A stretch of 64,000 nucleotides of DNA from the NCBI GenBank assembly GCA_032718475.1, contig JAUCBJ010007186.1, forward strand, positions 1 through 64,000, given 5' to 3'. Both the position numbers and the translations under genes were made by a program. Position 1 is the first letter of the stretch. Each line of letters begins with the position of its first letter. The notes under the pieces were generated by a model that was not told where the DNA came from, made no database searches, and saw nothing but the letters and a program-made list of their open reading frames with translations. This document shows, in pieces, positions 11,820-23,939 of this stretch. Origin of the DNA: Nemertoderma westbladi. Its lineage: Eukaryota; Xenacoelomorpha; Nemertodermatida; Nemertodermatidae.

Positions 11820-13372
11820 CCCTATTAGTACCGGGCTATAAAATGTTGTACAAATACCGGGGGGGGGTCATATTGACCCCCCCCTCTAAAATCTACAAAT
11901 ATTTACGAAAACGTCTGAGTTTTTGTTTGTAAGTAGGTATCACTTGTCTGGATCCGACCGAAAAAAAAAATTTTCGAAAAAATGTACTGGGATGGTTATA
12001 TTGCAGCACCAAAATTACAAGTAGTGCACAATTTTCACCAAATTTGAAAGTTACATTTTCGGCTAATTATTTTTCAATACAGGTTTTCTGGGGTGCAAAA
12101 TACATTGGAAAATATTAAAAAATGATATGATTACTATAAATGGCTGTTTAGTCCTCTCTGTGTAGGAAAAAAATGAAAAAAACAAGTAACCAGCACTTTT
12201 CAGTTAAAACACAAAATTTTTAATTCACTTATACGATGCTATAAATTCACATTTTCAGGTTTTCGAGGGCGCTGATTCTAATGGAATACATTTCTAATCT
12301 GCCAGATCATTGCTACTTGTATTTTTCGGCGTAATTTGGAAAATTTTGGTGCTAGCACCAAATTTCGTACCCATCACCAAAAAGTACAAGTTTGCGATGT
12401 CCAGTGCTGTTTTTATTGATTCCATCGGATTCAGGACCCTCATAAACCCGTATAACGCAAGAAACAAGGTGATACTATCTACTTATCAATTTGCATATTT
12501 TCCAAAATTTGGTGCTGGCACAACAATTTTCACCCACCGGCGAAAAATAGAAGTTTGAAAACTCTTATGAAATTTTTACTGATTCCATTGAATTCAGAAC
12601 CATCACAAACCCGTATAACGCAAGAAACAAGGTGACACAATCAATTGATATATTTGATGGTTTTCAAATTTTGGTGCTAGCACCACATTTTGCACCCACA
12701 TCCGAAAAATACAAGTTTGAGATGTCTAGTTCGATAATTATATTTTCCATTGAATTCAGAACAGCCATAAACCTCTAAAACGCAAGAAATTAATTGTCAC
12801 AAGCAATTTTATCTATTGAATGGATTTTCAAAATTTCGTGCTAGCACCAAAATTTGCACACAGCACCGAAAAATACAAGTTTGATACGCTTGGTGCAACT
12901 CGTATATATTTCATCGAATCCAGAAACCCAAAAAACCACAATTGCGTAAAAAACAAGTTTCAAACTATCAATTTACAAAATTGACTTATTTCAAAATTTG
13001 GTGCTGGCACCAAAATTTGGCACCCACCGAAAAAAACAAGTTTGAAATTTCTAAATCAATTTATATGAATTCCATCAAATTTCTAACACCAAAAAACCGG
13101 TGTAAATCAAAAATAGAGATGTTACAATTCATATTTAATGAAATGTAATTTTCAAAAAACGTCTCAAAAAAAGTGCCAAAAGTAGGGTTAAAAAATGGTG
13201 CTATAACTCGAAAAGTACCCAATATTTTTGAAAACGGTTTTCACTACTAGGAAGACAATAGATTTTTAGGAAAAGTCATAAAATTTCAGATTCCCAACTG
13301 CGTTTGTTTCAGAATTATAATAAAAAAACCACGGGATGGGTCATATTGACCCCCCCCCCGGGTTTAATAGGG
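11820..13372. mobile_element. non-autonomous piggyBac-like element nested in copy 1
   Basis: TTAA flanks both ends (11816-11819 and 13373-13376). The termini are inverted: CCCTATTAGTACC at the left and the complement of a TTTAATAGGG end at the right. Each is followed internally by a GGGTCATATTGACCCCCC palindrome. TTAA target duplication and CCCT-type ends are typical of piggyBac elements. The same position in copy 2 (about 59626-59629) is uninterrupted and reads TTTA, so copy 2 shows the unfilled or nearly unfilled site. No transposase frame is present. Confidence 0.85.
12340..13150. repeat. five tandem ~162-bp units inside the piggyBac-like element
   Basis: A palindromic segment of the type GGTGCTAGCACC or GGTGCTGGCACC recurs at about 12349, 12511, 12673, 12837 and 13000, a spacing of 162-164 bp. 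Each is followed by a CACC..CCGAAAAA.ACAAGTTTGA block and a TTCCATNGAATTCAGAAC block. The units are diverged and non-coding. Confidence 0.85.
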
Positions 13373-14948
13373 TTAACAGCAACAAAGTTCGCGTTTACAT
13401 AGAGCAACTTGATCGGCAACCTGAAATGATTACTAAGTTGCTGATAGATACTAGTTGCAGATTAATTATTCGTCATGACGTATGCCTACTGTAAGTGAAC
13501 TTTACTTTAACGTAGCTGTAACCCTGTAGCTAACTTTGTTCTTATTGTAGAGTACCACCCATGGCTATATTTTGTACTTAGAGTTCCGCTTCTGAATCTA
13601 AATTTTGTTCTTATAGTTCTGCATTTGGCTGCATTTTGTTCAATTTGTATTGATACATGATTCTAACTACAGTCCCGTACTTATTTAGAAGCAATTTATA
13701 CCAAAATATCAAAAACTTATGGAGCCCTTTGATTTTGAATTCAAAAATTTCCAACATGTGCGCAAGTGTGTTAACTATATTGTATGTGCTTATTTGTTAT
13801 TATTGCGTTTACAGGTAATACTAACACCTGATCATGTGCTAGTTAACATGTTAGATAGCACTTATTAGCTAATAACAAATGCGCACATGTATTACGTGCG
13901 CACTACGCACTAAATAATTAAGGACGTACGATACGCCTTTGCTATTATTTGATATATTTTGCGTGTTTTTTGTAAAAATTCGTACTTATGGTGTTTTGCC
14001 AAATTGAGGATATATTGTTTTCTAGGCAATACCCCGCAACTATCGTATAGTTACGGGATAATACCAGAAAACGGTGTTCCCCTTTGTTTTGGCAAAACAC
14101 CATAAGTCAGAATTTTTACAAAAAAACCGCAATATATTTCAAAGGTAATTCTAAATCATATTGAAAGTTTAATTATATGAATTCTATATATATTTAGTTA
14201 TCAAAAAACACAATAACAAGTAAACTGGGGCATCTCTCTAAAAAATAAACAGTTTTTATCGATTATCTCAGAACTACAAAAATCGACTTAGGGGGTTCTG
14301 CCTTGAAGGTGACGAGATGTAGGCCACATACTGACAGGCTCTATCATAAATCCGTACCGGTACCCTTGATAAAAAGTCCACATCCTCCAAAAAAATTAAC
14401 AGTCATTTTTCAACCTATAGTGACCAACTTAAAACAAAAAAAATTTTGAAAAAAAAATTTTCTTTTCTCAGAGAGACATGTTTTCGAGCAAAAAGTTATA
14501 TCCACGGCATAGCCTACTATATTACAGGCAATGCCAACGTGCAGATACAATTCTGACTTGGCGGCCGAGTTGGACTTGGAACCAGACTCCGCAATCAGCC
14601 AGTAGGCCTACAGCCAGACAGCAATACCTGAATTCAGCATTGGAGCCTACACTACCTGACTACCTACAGACCTAGGTGTGTTCCGTGTCTTACTTGTATG
14701 TAATGTACTGTACTGGTAATCCCTTTTGAGAAGTTTTAGGCTACCGGTACTTCTGTACTTGTGCCTTTGCGCCGAAAGTCTTCGACGCAGCATTACGACC
14801 GGCGTCGAAAGTGGAAGCCATCGCAAAGATGTGCAGCGCAGGCGCTAAAATTTAGAACTAATTAAAACTACCAATTAAAACTATAGGCCTAAGTACTGAA
14901 GTATACCGGTATTCAGGTATTAGGCCTACTTGGTGCTTGGATATCGAT

Positions 14949-15228
14949 ATGCCTCGGAAGTGCTGCGTGCCAGAGTGTCGGTCAAACTATAAAAACGCCA
15001 CACCATGCAAGGTTTTCCGTATTCCAGGGGAGGAGCCCCATAGATCGTCATGGATTTCCGTATTATCAAAAGTGCGTGCTAATTTGCATGTGACTAAACA
15101 AACCGTTGTTTGTGAACTCCACTGGCCTGAAAACTATGAAAAGCGCCGTGGTTATCGCACAATTAAAATGATTCCAGCAGATCCACCATCTGTGTGGCCA
15201 AACATCGCTCCAAGTTGTACGCCCACGC
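14949..15228 (+). pseudogene. P/THAP9-type transposase, N-terminal THAP zinc finger part
   Basis: Starting at the ATG at 14949, the frame opens MPRKCCVPEC and continues to VVCELHWPENY. The cysteine pair near residues 6 and 10 and the C-x2-H pair about 46 residues later form the C2CH zinc site of a THAP domain, which binds DNA in P-type transposases and THAP proteins. A proline-rich linker follows (PPSVWPNIAPS). The frame then runs into the LINE inserted after the 7-bp CCCACGC duplication (15222-15228 and 17785-17791). The remainder of the transposase continues past the LINE in a shifted frame. A cellular THAP gene is possible, but the flanking inverted repeats and the downstream transposase pieces favour a transposon. 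Confidence 0.75.
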
Positions 15229-17784
15229 CCAGCGTGGGCGTACACCTAGGGTTGATGCTTCTAAAGCCACTGGATCGGATGAGATACCGGCAAAGATAAT
15301 AAAGGATGGGTTATCAGTCATTATATCCCCCCTACTGCATATTATTAACCAATCTATAATAACCACTAAGTACCCTACAAGTTACAAGATTGCTCGTGTA
15401 AAGACTGCATATAAAAGCAGTGGTTCGCGACTAGAGAGAGGAAACTTTCGCACGCTCTCATTACTTCCAATAATGTCTAAAATACTTGAAAGAGTTGCAT
15501 TTAACCAGCTACAAGACCACTATATCAATAACAAACTAATAAATAAACTTCAGTCGGGCTTTCGGGAGGGATATTCAACTGAAACGGCATTAATCTTTGT
15601 AGATAGCGCTATTAGAAATGGTATGGACAATGGCAAACTCACTGGTATGGTCACTATAGACTTTCGAAACGGAAAGCCTTTGACTGTGTGAATCACAATA
15701 TATTGTTAGAAAAACTAAAGGCTATGGGCGCTACCGATAAAACAAAAGATTGGTTCGAATCATATCTTTCTGGTAGACAACAGTTCGTTGCTATTGGCAA
15801 CACACGATCGGAGACTAAACCTATTAAAAATGGTGTTCCCCAGGGATCTATCTTGGGAGTTCTACTGTACGAAGGAGACACTAACGACTTCCACATGGTA
15901 ATAGAGGATGACACCCTGGACCCAACCTTTGCCGATGACACAAACTTAATAAAAACCAATGATGACTCAGAATTAATTTCTAAATGTTTGAGTACAACAA
16001 TGGACAGAGTATTCGACTGGTGTGTACAAAATAAACTGACAATAAACTTTGATAAGACCTACAGCATACTCATTGGAACACACCAAAAGATAGCTTCCTC
16101 TCCTGAACTAGAAGTCTATTGTGGTGGGCAACGTATAAAAAATGCAAAATCGGTCACTTACCTTGGCTCCGTGCTAGACCAACATCTAAGTGGGACCGAG
16201 ATGGCCACAAAGGTAATAAAGAAATGTAACAATAGATTGAAGTTTTTACATAGATATGGCGGATTACTAGACTACTATACAAGACGTTTGCTATGCAATA
16301 CACTGATACAACCACATATCGATTACGCCGCATCTACTTGGTTTTACAGCATAACTCAACGCCTTCGTAAGCAATTGGAAGCACTACAGAGGAAATGTGT
16401 TAGATATTGCCTTGGTTACAGTCCTTGTGAACATATCGGAATCCAACACTTCAAATAAATAAATTGGCTCCCTCTAAATGAAAGAATAAAGGCAGTTATA
16501 GCATCACATATGTTTAAAATTGTTAACAACATATCACCCGATTACATGTCAGACCTCGTTAACCTTCGTTGTCAAACACGCTCACTGCGTTCTACTGAGT
16601 CATCAGCTGCGCTCCCCCATTGTACGACAGTTTGCGGCAAGAAAACGTTCACTTACTTGGGCCCAAAAATTTGGAACGAACTGCCTCAAAGCTTAACGAA
16701 CGTGAAAACTTTAGAAGTGTTCAAACACAACCTCAAAGACTACTACCTACAGCAGCTGCTAAGCGAAAATGCAAATGAATACATTTATTATGATTATTAA
16801 TTTATATATAAATAATTAACATAACAAACATTGTATTTTATTGAACTTCATAATTATTTATTTTATAGGCTATATTTTATATATTACAGTGTTTTTATTA
16901 TTGCATTTATTGCTATTTTTTATTGTATTTTTCAGTTACTTTTAGCATTTCATTGGCACCATTCCATTTTCATTACAATTTTGGTGCAAATAATATTGTC
17001 TGCCGCATAGAGCACAGGGACCCTTATGGAAACGAGGTGAAACCTCATAAGGCTATCCCTCCATTTTAATATAATATTGCACATTTTCTACTTGTTTTTA
17101 ATTTTAAGGTTCTACTTGTTTTATTTTTGTCTACCTTGTTTTATTGATGTCTACCTTGTTTTATTTTGTCTACCTTGTTTTATTTTATATACCTTGTTTT
17201 ATTGTATAAAATTATACTGAGACTCCGAGTTAATTTTACTGTACATATGTGATAAGTTTTAAACTATGTGTTCGTATTTTATTGTACCTTGTTAAATAAA
17301 TTTTATTGTACCTTGTTAAATAAATTTCATTGTATGTATGTGATACTACTTTTTAAACTGTAGTTACGTACTGATACTCCGAATTAATTTTACTATACAT
17401 AATATGTGATAAGTTTTAAACTACGTGTTCGTATTTTATTGTACCTTGTTAAATAAATTTTACTGTACGTATGTGATACTACTTTTTAAACTGTAGCTAC
17501 GTAACAGATATATTTTAAACTGTAAATTTTATTTTATTTCAAGTTTAATGTATGTATATACACGTGATTTATTGTAAACTACTGTACAGAGTTAGACCAT
17601 TTATGTTACCTAGGCAAGACAATTTTATTATATAATTTCAAACATGTATTACCATCCATTAATTTACATAATTTACATAAAACAATGTAAAATAAATTAC
17701 CGGTAAATTGTGATTTATATATATTATTTCAGTATTGTGCAGTATGTATTTTTATATGGGAAAAAATTCAATCAATCAATCAAA
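15229..17784 (+). mobile_element. 5'-truncated CR1/L2-type LINE inserted in the P element
   Basis: It is flanked by a 7-bp direct repeat, CCCACGC. The RT coding sequence starts mid-domain (KATGSDEIPAKIIKDG) and runs in at least three broken frames (15255-16800). It has the SGFREGYSTETAL block, VPQGSILG, FADDTNLI (catalytic Asp pair) and a late ADYAASTW-like segment. The C-terminal SF-x-GP-x-WN-x-LP type block is seen as TYLGPKIWNELPQSL. The 3' part is AT-rich, contains repeats, and ends in TCAATCAATCAATCAA. CR1/L2-group elements commonly end in short tandem repeats. It is inactive because of frameshifts and stops. Confidence 0.8.
17100..17500. repeat. tandem repeats in the LINE 3' region
   Basis: CTACCTTGTTTTATTTTGT-type units occur at 17100-17205. 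Then a unit of about 152 bp, beginning CTGAGACTCCGAGTTAATTT (17217) and CTGATACTCCGAATTAATTT (17369), is present twice. Confidence 0.7.
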
Positions 17785-18236
17785 CCCACGCTAACAACCG
17801 TCCCCGCAACCGTAAACTCGTTGCATCTATGCGATCATTACAGCCGGACGAGTTACCCCAGTTTCTGCAGGGGGATATTGTGACTTATGGATTTATACAT
17901 TTGTTCAAATGTATTCGCAATAACTGGATCCCAAAAAATTGAAAACTATCGAATTTGATGGATGTGTAGCGAAATGGTCCTATATTGAAAATCTTTGAAC
18001 GAGAAAAGGCATCATCAATAAAGATTGCCCATCGATTGACACAGAAGGCAGTGTACCCAAAGCCTATTAAAAGACAGGATGTTTCTGCTATGCTCCGTGT
18101 GTTTTGTGATGAAACTATTGTTGCTCTTCGTACTCACGTTGATCCCACTGATGATGATAAAGAAACCGCAACTTTCATTGAGAAGTTTGTTCGCGCATTT
18201 AAGATACTTAACATTCGCAGTCGCAGTGAAGACCAG
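17785..18236 (+). pseudogene. P/THAP9-type transposase, middle part
   Basis: The translation reads through SLQPDELPQFLQGD, then IHLFKCIRNNWIPKN, then KIAHRLTQKAVYPKPIKRQ. The HL-x-KCIRNNW and H-x-LT-x-x-A-x-P-x-x-R-Q blocks are conserved in P-element and THAP9 transposases (RNase H-like region and after). The first and second blocks are normally hundreds of residues apart. An internal deletion of the catalytic region is therefore inferred close to 17880-17895. Two in-frame stops lie at 17940-17970. The 3' edge is the ACCAG duplication (18232-18236) made by the BEL1 insertion. Confidence 0.7.
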
Positions 18237-19470
18237 TGTAAAAGCTTTTGCGTAATTAGCCGGTTATTATCCCCGTAAAGTACTCTGTGGTTGGTTTACC
18301 AGGCATAAAAAGGCCGTGTCCTTGCTGTACTGGTGTTTTGGAGGACATAAAAGCCATTTCTTCTGTATTTGTACTTTAGAGGACATAATCTGTAATTTCG
18401 TGACGTAAAAGGCTCGATACTCTTGAAAACAGTGTCGCTACCATGACGACGGCTAACGGCTGATATTGCCACGTTGCAACTTTCTGTATCTGCCAATAGA
18501 ATTTGAGTTAGCCTTGATTTTGACCTATCACAGAGCTACTGAACTGAAATTTTCCTATCTCACTGCTCTTTCTCTGTATTGAACGGGAGCTTCGTGGAAT
18601 AAGGGTAGCTGGTATTCTTATAGTTATTCTTATCAGTGTTGTTGGTGATTCTAAGCCAGGAAGAACGGCTTTAGAGTATTTTGTGCTTTTCTGCTTTAGC
18701 CCTACACTAGTAGGCTTAATTATAAGGACATATATCCGTTATCTGCATACTGCATACTGCATACACTGCATACTGTGTAACACTGTGCATACTTTTATAT
18801 TGTTATACTGCTATTTACTGTCAGTTCTTCATAATATGGTTGATGAATTATTATATTTGGAATAACGACAAATAACCCCGAAAACCCAATATTCTTGATA
18901 TACCGAAGGTAAGAGAGAAGGGTTACAGATAAATGATTGCGACCTATGTTGAGTGGTTTGAAGTGAATCTAATGTTATTTGATAGACCCTACATGATTCG
19001 GTCCGTGTTCCTTTTATATGTGACTAAAATCAGTGAAGATCGGCAGATCAGTGTGCAGTATTGTGCAGCATTGTGTATGAGTGAGACTGATAACGAAGCA
19101 TTTCCTAAAGAATGCGCCATATATGTGAATTGTAACTAAGCCATATCGTTGTGAGTAGTTTAAGTCATAACTCTTTTTATATAGATAGAGCGCCACGTCC
19201 TAAAGGAACTGTTAATATTTCCCGAAGGTGAATAATATTGTCAGAGATTATATAATACTGTCAGTCGAATAATACATTAGGCTTACATAGCAATACGATT
19301 AAGCTGTCGAAATCAATCTCCCGGGTATATCCAATGGGTGAATGATCGCGCACAGATTGGTTTCAACTAGTGTAGTGAATCAAATACTTGTTAGAGGCTA
19401 AAGCGATTTATTATCTAGAAGACATCCTAATTTGGCGGGTTAAACTGCCAAAGGTCTGAAAGCGCGAACA
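18237..19470 (+). repeat. BEL1 5' LTR (1,234 bp)
   Basis: TG...CA ends. Nearly identical to 31625-32871. The first ~270 bp differ from the BEL2 LTRs; the rest, from CTGCCAATA on, is clearly related. Confidence 0.92.
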
Positions 19471-19539
19471 ATAACGGATATAGCTTCTTTATTGCAGTAA
19501 GCAATAAAGTTGAAAGTACCGGTAAACCTGAAAGGTACA

Positions 19540-19645
19540 TCTGTAGGTCAGTAGGCCCAACTGCCAGAACCGGTACTGCCGTAGGTCCGTAGGTCCAACT
19601 GCCAGAACCGGTACTTCAGTAGGTCGGTAGGCCTAACTGTCCTAA
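19540..19645. repeat. ~45-bp tandem repeat in the BEL1 leader
   Basis: Three units each contain GTAGGTC.GTAGG, CAACTGCCAGAACCGGTACT or close variants. BEL2 has a shorter version near 42828-42935. Confidence 0.7.
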
Positions 19646-19830
19646 CCGGTACTTCCCGTATAAGTACAGCAGTATTATTCGATTTGATTGTTATATACCA
19701 GTAGGTCTTAATAATTAATCGGGGACGCCTGGTTTTTATTGAGATTTTACTTATTTCTGTCAAGTTTTATTTGTTTGTAGGCCAGTATTGAACAGAAGGC
19801 GTGTAAGCCTGATCAGATTGTACAGACAAT

Positions 19831-20313
19831 TTGTAGGCTGAGCTGTTGTCTGATTGTTGTTAAGTCTGAACGGATTGCAGTATGTGTAGATCACCTGTCC
19901 GATAAAGAACGGTTAGGAAGTAGGGGCAGCGAATGCTGTAAGGTAAACCCCCAACTAAAGAATAAGTCGTACTACTGGGTTAGAACGCATACTACCTAAT
20001 TATTTCGGAGTCTGCATGTCCTGTAGTTTATTTAGGCTTGAGAGTAGTCTGCCATCGTTGAGTCTGTACTTTGTTTGTGTAAGTCTGTACGGGTAGCGTA
20101 TAATATTTATTTAAATAATTTGTAGGCTGGATAGTTGTCTGGCTGTTATTAGGTCTGAACGGATTGCAGCGTGTGTAGATCATCTGTCCGATAAAGAACG
20201 GTTAGGAAGTAGGGGCAGCGAATGCTGTAAGGTAAACCCCCAACTAAAGAATAAGTCGTACTACTGGGTTAGAACGCATACTACCTAATTATTTCGGAGT
20301 CTGCATATACCGT
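19831..20313 (+). repeat. 289-bp direct repeat in the BEL1 leader
   Basis: TTGTAGGCTG begins units at 19831 and 20120. The second is cut by the nested insertion at 20314. BEL2 has the same units at 43117 and 43406. The units contain CTGTCCGATAAAGAACGG and GGTAAACCCCCAACTAAAG and are highly conserved between elements. Confidence 0.85.
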
Positions 20314-22912
20314 CAGTCAGGGAGATCATCAATTTTGGGGTTACCCCAAATTTCGAATTCTGGTAATAGACTGTCGAAAATTGGGGTTTTTTGTTCAAAT
20401 TTGAGGTATTTTTAGGCTTATAATATCGAGTGTTGCTGCGACTTAGGGAAACTGTTGGAGCAACTTCTACTTTTAATATGTTAAAATATAATGTAAAATA
20501 AGAACTTTTATCGATGCAATAAAATATTTCACCGATGCAAACATGCTTTTATTGGGGGCGAAAATTGAAATTTGAGGTTAAACCTCAAATTTGAGACAAA
20601 ACCTCAAATTTTGCCAGTCTTTACAACATCACCAGCCTGCCAGCAGTAGGGTGTAGCAGTAGGCTTTGCTGCTTAGTGCTTATAGAGCTTGGTGAGAATG
20701 GGTGACCAGTGTAACCTGTGACATGGCATGTATGCAGGGTAGGCTTAACCTTACAGCACAGCAACTTATAGTCAATAACTTCAATGATTGTTAACTCCAT
20801 TAGTGATTGGTGATACAAATGCAGAAGACTAGAGAAATTCGCTATTCTTACAGCCTTACTGTTGGTAAGAAGAACAGTAGACCAAATCCTCACTGTTGCG
20901 AGATTCAAGCTCACACAGCCTGACAGCTGCACAGTCACAGACTCAGGAAGGCCTACTATATCTTGTAGATGTTGAATCAATTCCAGAATTTGGAAGTTTA
21001 CATATTCTGGAATTCATCTGTTCTGTTCATCATTCATATCACACATCTTCGGAAAAAAATATGTTTTCTGGTTGTTGATGTCCTCTTTAAAACTTTGTAT
21101 ATCAAATGAATCCATTCCTCTCCTGACAGCCTGAGGACTTATGTAATATTCGCCTGCCCTAGCTCTATCCAGCTATCTGTCACTTGGAATACTGTACCAT
21201 CATTCTTCCACAGTTTGGAGCCCATTTCTAGACAAATGTTGCCGCAAAGGTTGACGTGGTTTATACAATATATGTGGACTTGATTCTTTTGTTAGTTATT
21301 CTATACGACTGGAGACTCTAAAGTTGGAACCACTACCTACTGCAGTAGGCCTATACATCAACTTCAATTTGATAATGTGCTTTAAACTTATATATAAAGA
21401 TCTAAACCTGATCCGCCATCAGTCCATTACAACAATGTGCAACATCCTCGCAGACTATTTTAATATCCCAGCCAGACATCCAATGCAATCATGACCTGGC
21501 CATATATATAAAATTATGAAGCAAAGGCCATGCCCTGCCCAGCACATCTGCCCATGTCTGCATGTTCCATACATCACCACTTCTTTATCAGGGTCATTAA
21601 CATATGGAACATGCTGGACCTGGAACACAGTAGAAACATAATCATCACTAATCGCTATTCTTTTAAACAGTCTTTAGACTCTGCTTTATTATCAAGACAT
21701 CTGAAATGTTTTAGAAATCTACTGTAAGTGACTGTTTGTTTATACAGTACTATACATACATACATCCTTTTAAATTGACCTTATGAGGAACCAGAATCAT
21801 TTATAACTTGGGCAAAAAGTATAACCTTTTTCACTAACCTATTCTCGAGGCTTTATCTCATCTCTGGAGTACACCTTGCAGGCACTAAAGTTGCATTGTA
21901 ATAGTGTGTAGGGATGGATTTTGCTCAAATTTCGATCAAAAATTTTGATCAACACATTCAATAAAGTTTTAGAAATTCCACCAAAAATATTTTGGCACTT
22001 GTGTCAATCAAATAGGTGACCCTCCTCGTCCTCATCTGCTAATCCTGAAATCACCAGCTAATCCTGAAATTTAGTGCAGGTGATATCAATATTCCTTACT
22101 CTTGTTTATTATTTTTTTTGGTTACTTTGAACTCACCTCTGTAACCTGCTCCTTTGCTAACCCTGTAACCGGGCATTAGTGAAAGTGACTTTAGTTTAGG
22201 TGATTTCAGGATTAGCAGATTAGGAGCTAGGAGGGTCCCCTATTTGACACAAGTGCCAATGTTTTATTTTACTTTTTTTACCGGGAGAAAAAGTAAAATC
22301 AATGCAAAATTATGGCTCTATGGTACATCATTATGTGGCAATATTATTCAATATGATTGCAGGTTGCTGTGTTGCCGACTTTGCAAAAGCTGTGCCCAAC
22401 AAAAAGTTACAATATTCAGATATTATGGGGACAACTTTTTCCCTATCAGTAGGGAAAAAAAGTAGGCCTACTACTTTTTCTCCCGATTTTAGGGCATATT
22501 CAAGCAAAAAGTCACAATATAAAAAAATATATAAGTTCTTTAAGCTCTGTACTTCGTTTTGTACGTCTACCATGATCATACCACCCCGCTGCACCCCTAC
22601 CAGTAGCCTTTTTAAGTATAAGCCTTTTTAAACTAATACTGAATATGTTTTAAATATTATATTTCACAACACTCAGACACTAGGCCTACATCAGTTTATT
22701 TTTTTACACTAACAACTAACGCTAACAACTACTGAACTAGGCCAACTATGACTTCTGTCTGTATCTGACTATGCTGCTATGAAATTCAAATTTGGGGTAA
22801 AACTCAAATTTAGAGAATTAACCTAACGTTGTATTAAATTTGAGGTAATTCCAAAATTGGGTCTATAATTTGAAATTTGAGGTATTCTCAAATTTGATGA
22901 TCTCCCTGACTG
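20314..22912. mobile_element. 2.6-kb inverted-repeat DNA element nested in BEL1
   Basis: The ends are inverted CAGTCAGGGAGATCATCAA, flanked by ACCGT (20309-20313 and 22913-22917). BEL2 has the uninterrupted site at about 43590-43600. Just inside both ends are AT-rich palindromes of the type AAATTTGAGGTNAACCTCAAA (about 20565-20612 and 22785-22895). No transposase coding was recognised, so it is probably non-autonomous. The 5-bp duplication and the CAG-starting ends do not let me name the superfamily. It carries a smaller inverted-repeat unit at 21992-22259. Confidence 0.8.
21992..22259. mobile_element. MITE-like inverted repeat (~268 bp)
   Basis: The arms begin TTGGCACTTGTGTCAA and continue with ATAGG-GACCCTCCT, GCTAATCCTGAAATCACC and reverse complements. 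No coding sequence is present. It lies inside the 2.6-kb insertion in BEL1. No target duplication was resolved. Confidence 0.7.
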
Positions 22913-23939
22913 ACCGTAGTTTGTTTAGGCTTGATAGTAGTCTGTCAGTGTTCGGTCTGCATTTTGTTTGAGTAGTTTGTACGCGTAGCGTAATATTTAT
23001 TATTCAGAGTTTATGCGATTATTCGCAACATTCATTCCCCAAGTTTGTTCCTACAGTAATTGTGTTTGTTATACATACCGCTATAGTTAAATTAACCCCG
23101 GTACTACACGGGCTGCTTGGCGTAGGTAAAGACTGGTGATTTTGTGCATCGGTCACTCCAGCAGATGCCGTGGTTCTTTTAGCTGTTCAAGTATATTTAA
23201 CTACTGATTATATGTTATTCAAGTACTCGTACCTAATTTAGGGTTTAGTGTACAGTGCTTTCCGAAAGTAATTAGTGTAGGCATTACATTTGTGGTGTAA
23301 AGTGGTTAATAGGCACGTTCGATTAGCTCTATTAACTTCTAGGTAGGAACACTCCGTGATACATAACGTAGTACCTATAGCGATACGGCTATAGGTCGTC
23401 AGGCGGTGGTATTTTCCTATCTGGACAACGCAGTGTACTTACTACTAAGTATTATTTTCAAATACCGTAGTACCCTGTCCGTTGTAATAACCAGATTTCT
23501 AACCCTTTGTTAGGCTGGTTTGTAGACTTCTTGTAAAATTACCCTAAAAATTAATATTTTGTGTTTTTTGTAAATTTTTGTGTTTATTTAGAGATTGTAA
23601 TCTCACCCGAATTGTACGTAATTTGTAGTATTAAGTAACTTAGGTAAATTAGAATTATTTGTTTTAGTGTCCTATAAGTAACACTTCACTGAAAGCGCAC
23701 CGCTTTGTGTAGTGATTACTCCCCAGAAATAATAACATTTATTTCAAACATTGACAAAACCCATTAAAACGGGTATATATATATTATAAATCAAATCTAA
23801 AGATTTATAAATAGTAGGCCTACCATACAACCATTAGGTCTCCATATCAGTTGGTCTACTGCTCAAATAGCGGTAATAAAGTAAGTAAAGTAACCAAGTA
23901 ACCCTTAAAATTCAGAAATTCAATTATTCTAAAATAATT

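Larger units (their letters stand above)
9794..14314 (+). mobile_element. large inverted-repeat DNA element, copy 1
   Basis: The ends are inverted copies beginning CGTCACCTTCAAGGCAGAAC, flanked by the 4-bp direct repeat AGAT (9790-9793 and 14315-14318). A second copy, inverted, lies at 58655-61860 with its own 4-bp duplication GTAT. No transposase frame is present, so it is probably non-autonomous. Next to the left end a motif of the type TGGCARAACCCCNTAA is repeated about seven times (9804-10120). The right end has a strong hairpin built from the same motif (about 13970-14125). Two minisatellite arrays in opposite orientation flank a short core. A piggyBac-like unit is nested inside. The superfamily is unassigned; Sola or Academ-type elements make 4-bp duplications, but no terminal match is claimed. 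Confidence 0.85.

Noticed and set aside
18296-19196. 60-68-codon frames repeated in all LTRs
   Set aside because: They are duplicated only because LTRs are duplicated; they are not conserved as proteins between the BEL1 and BEL2 LTR types and have no domain.
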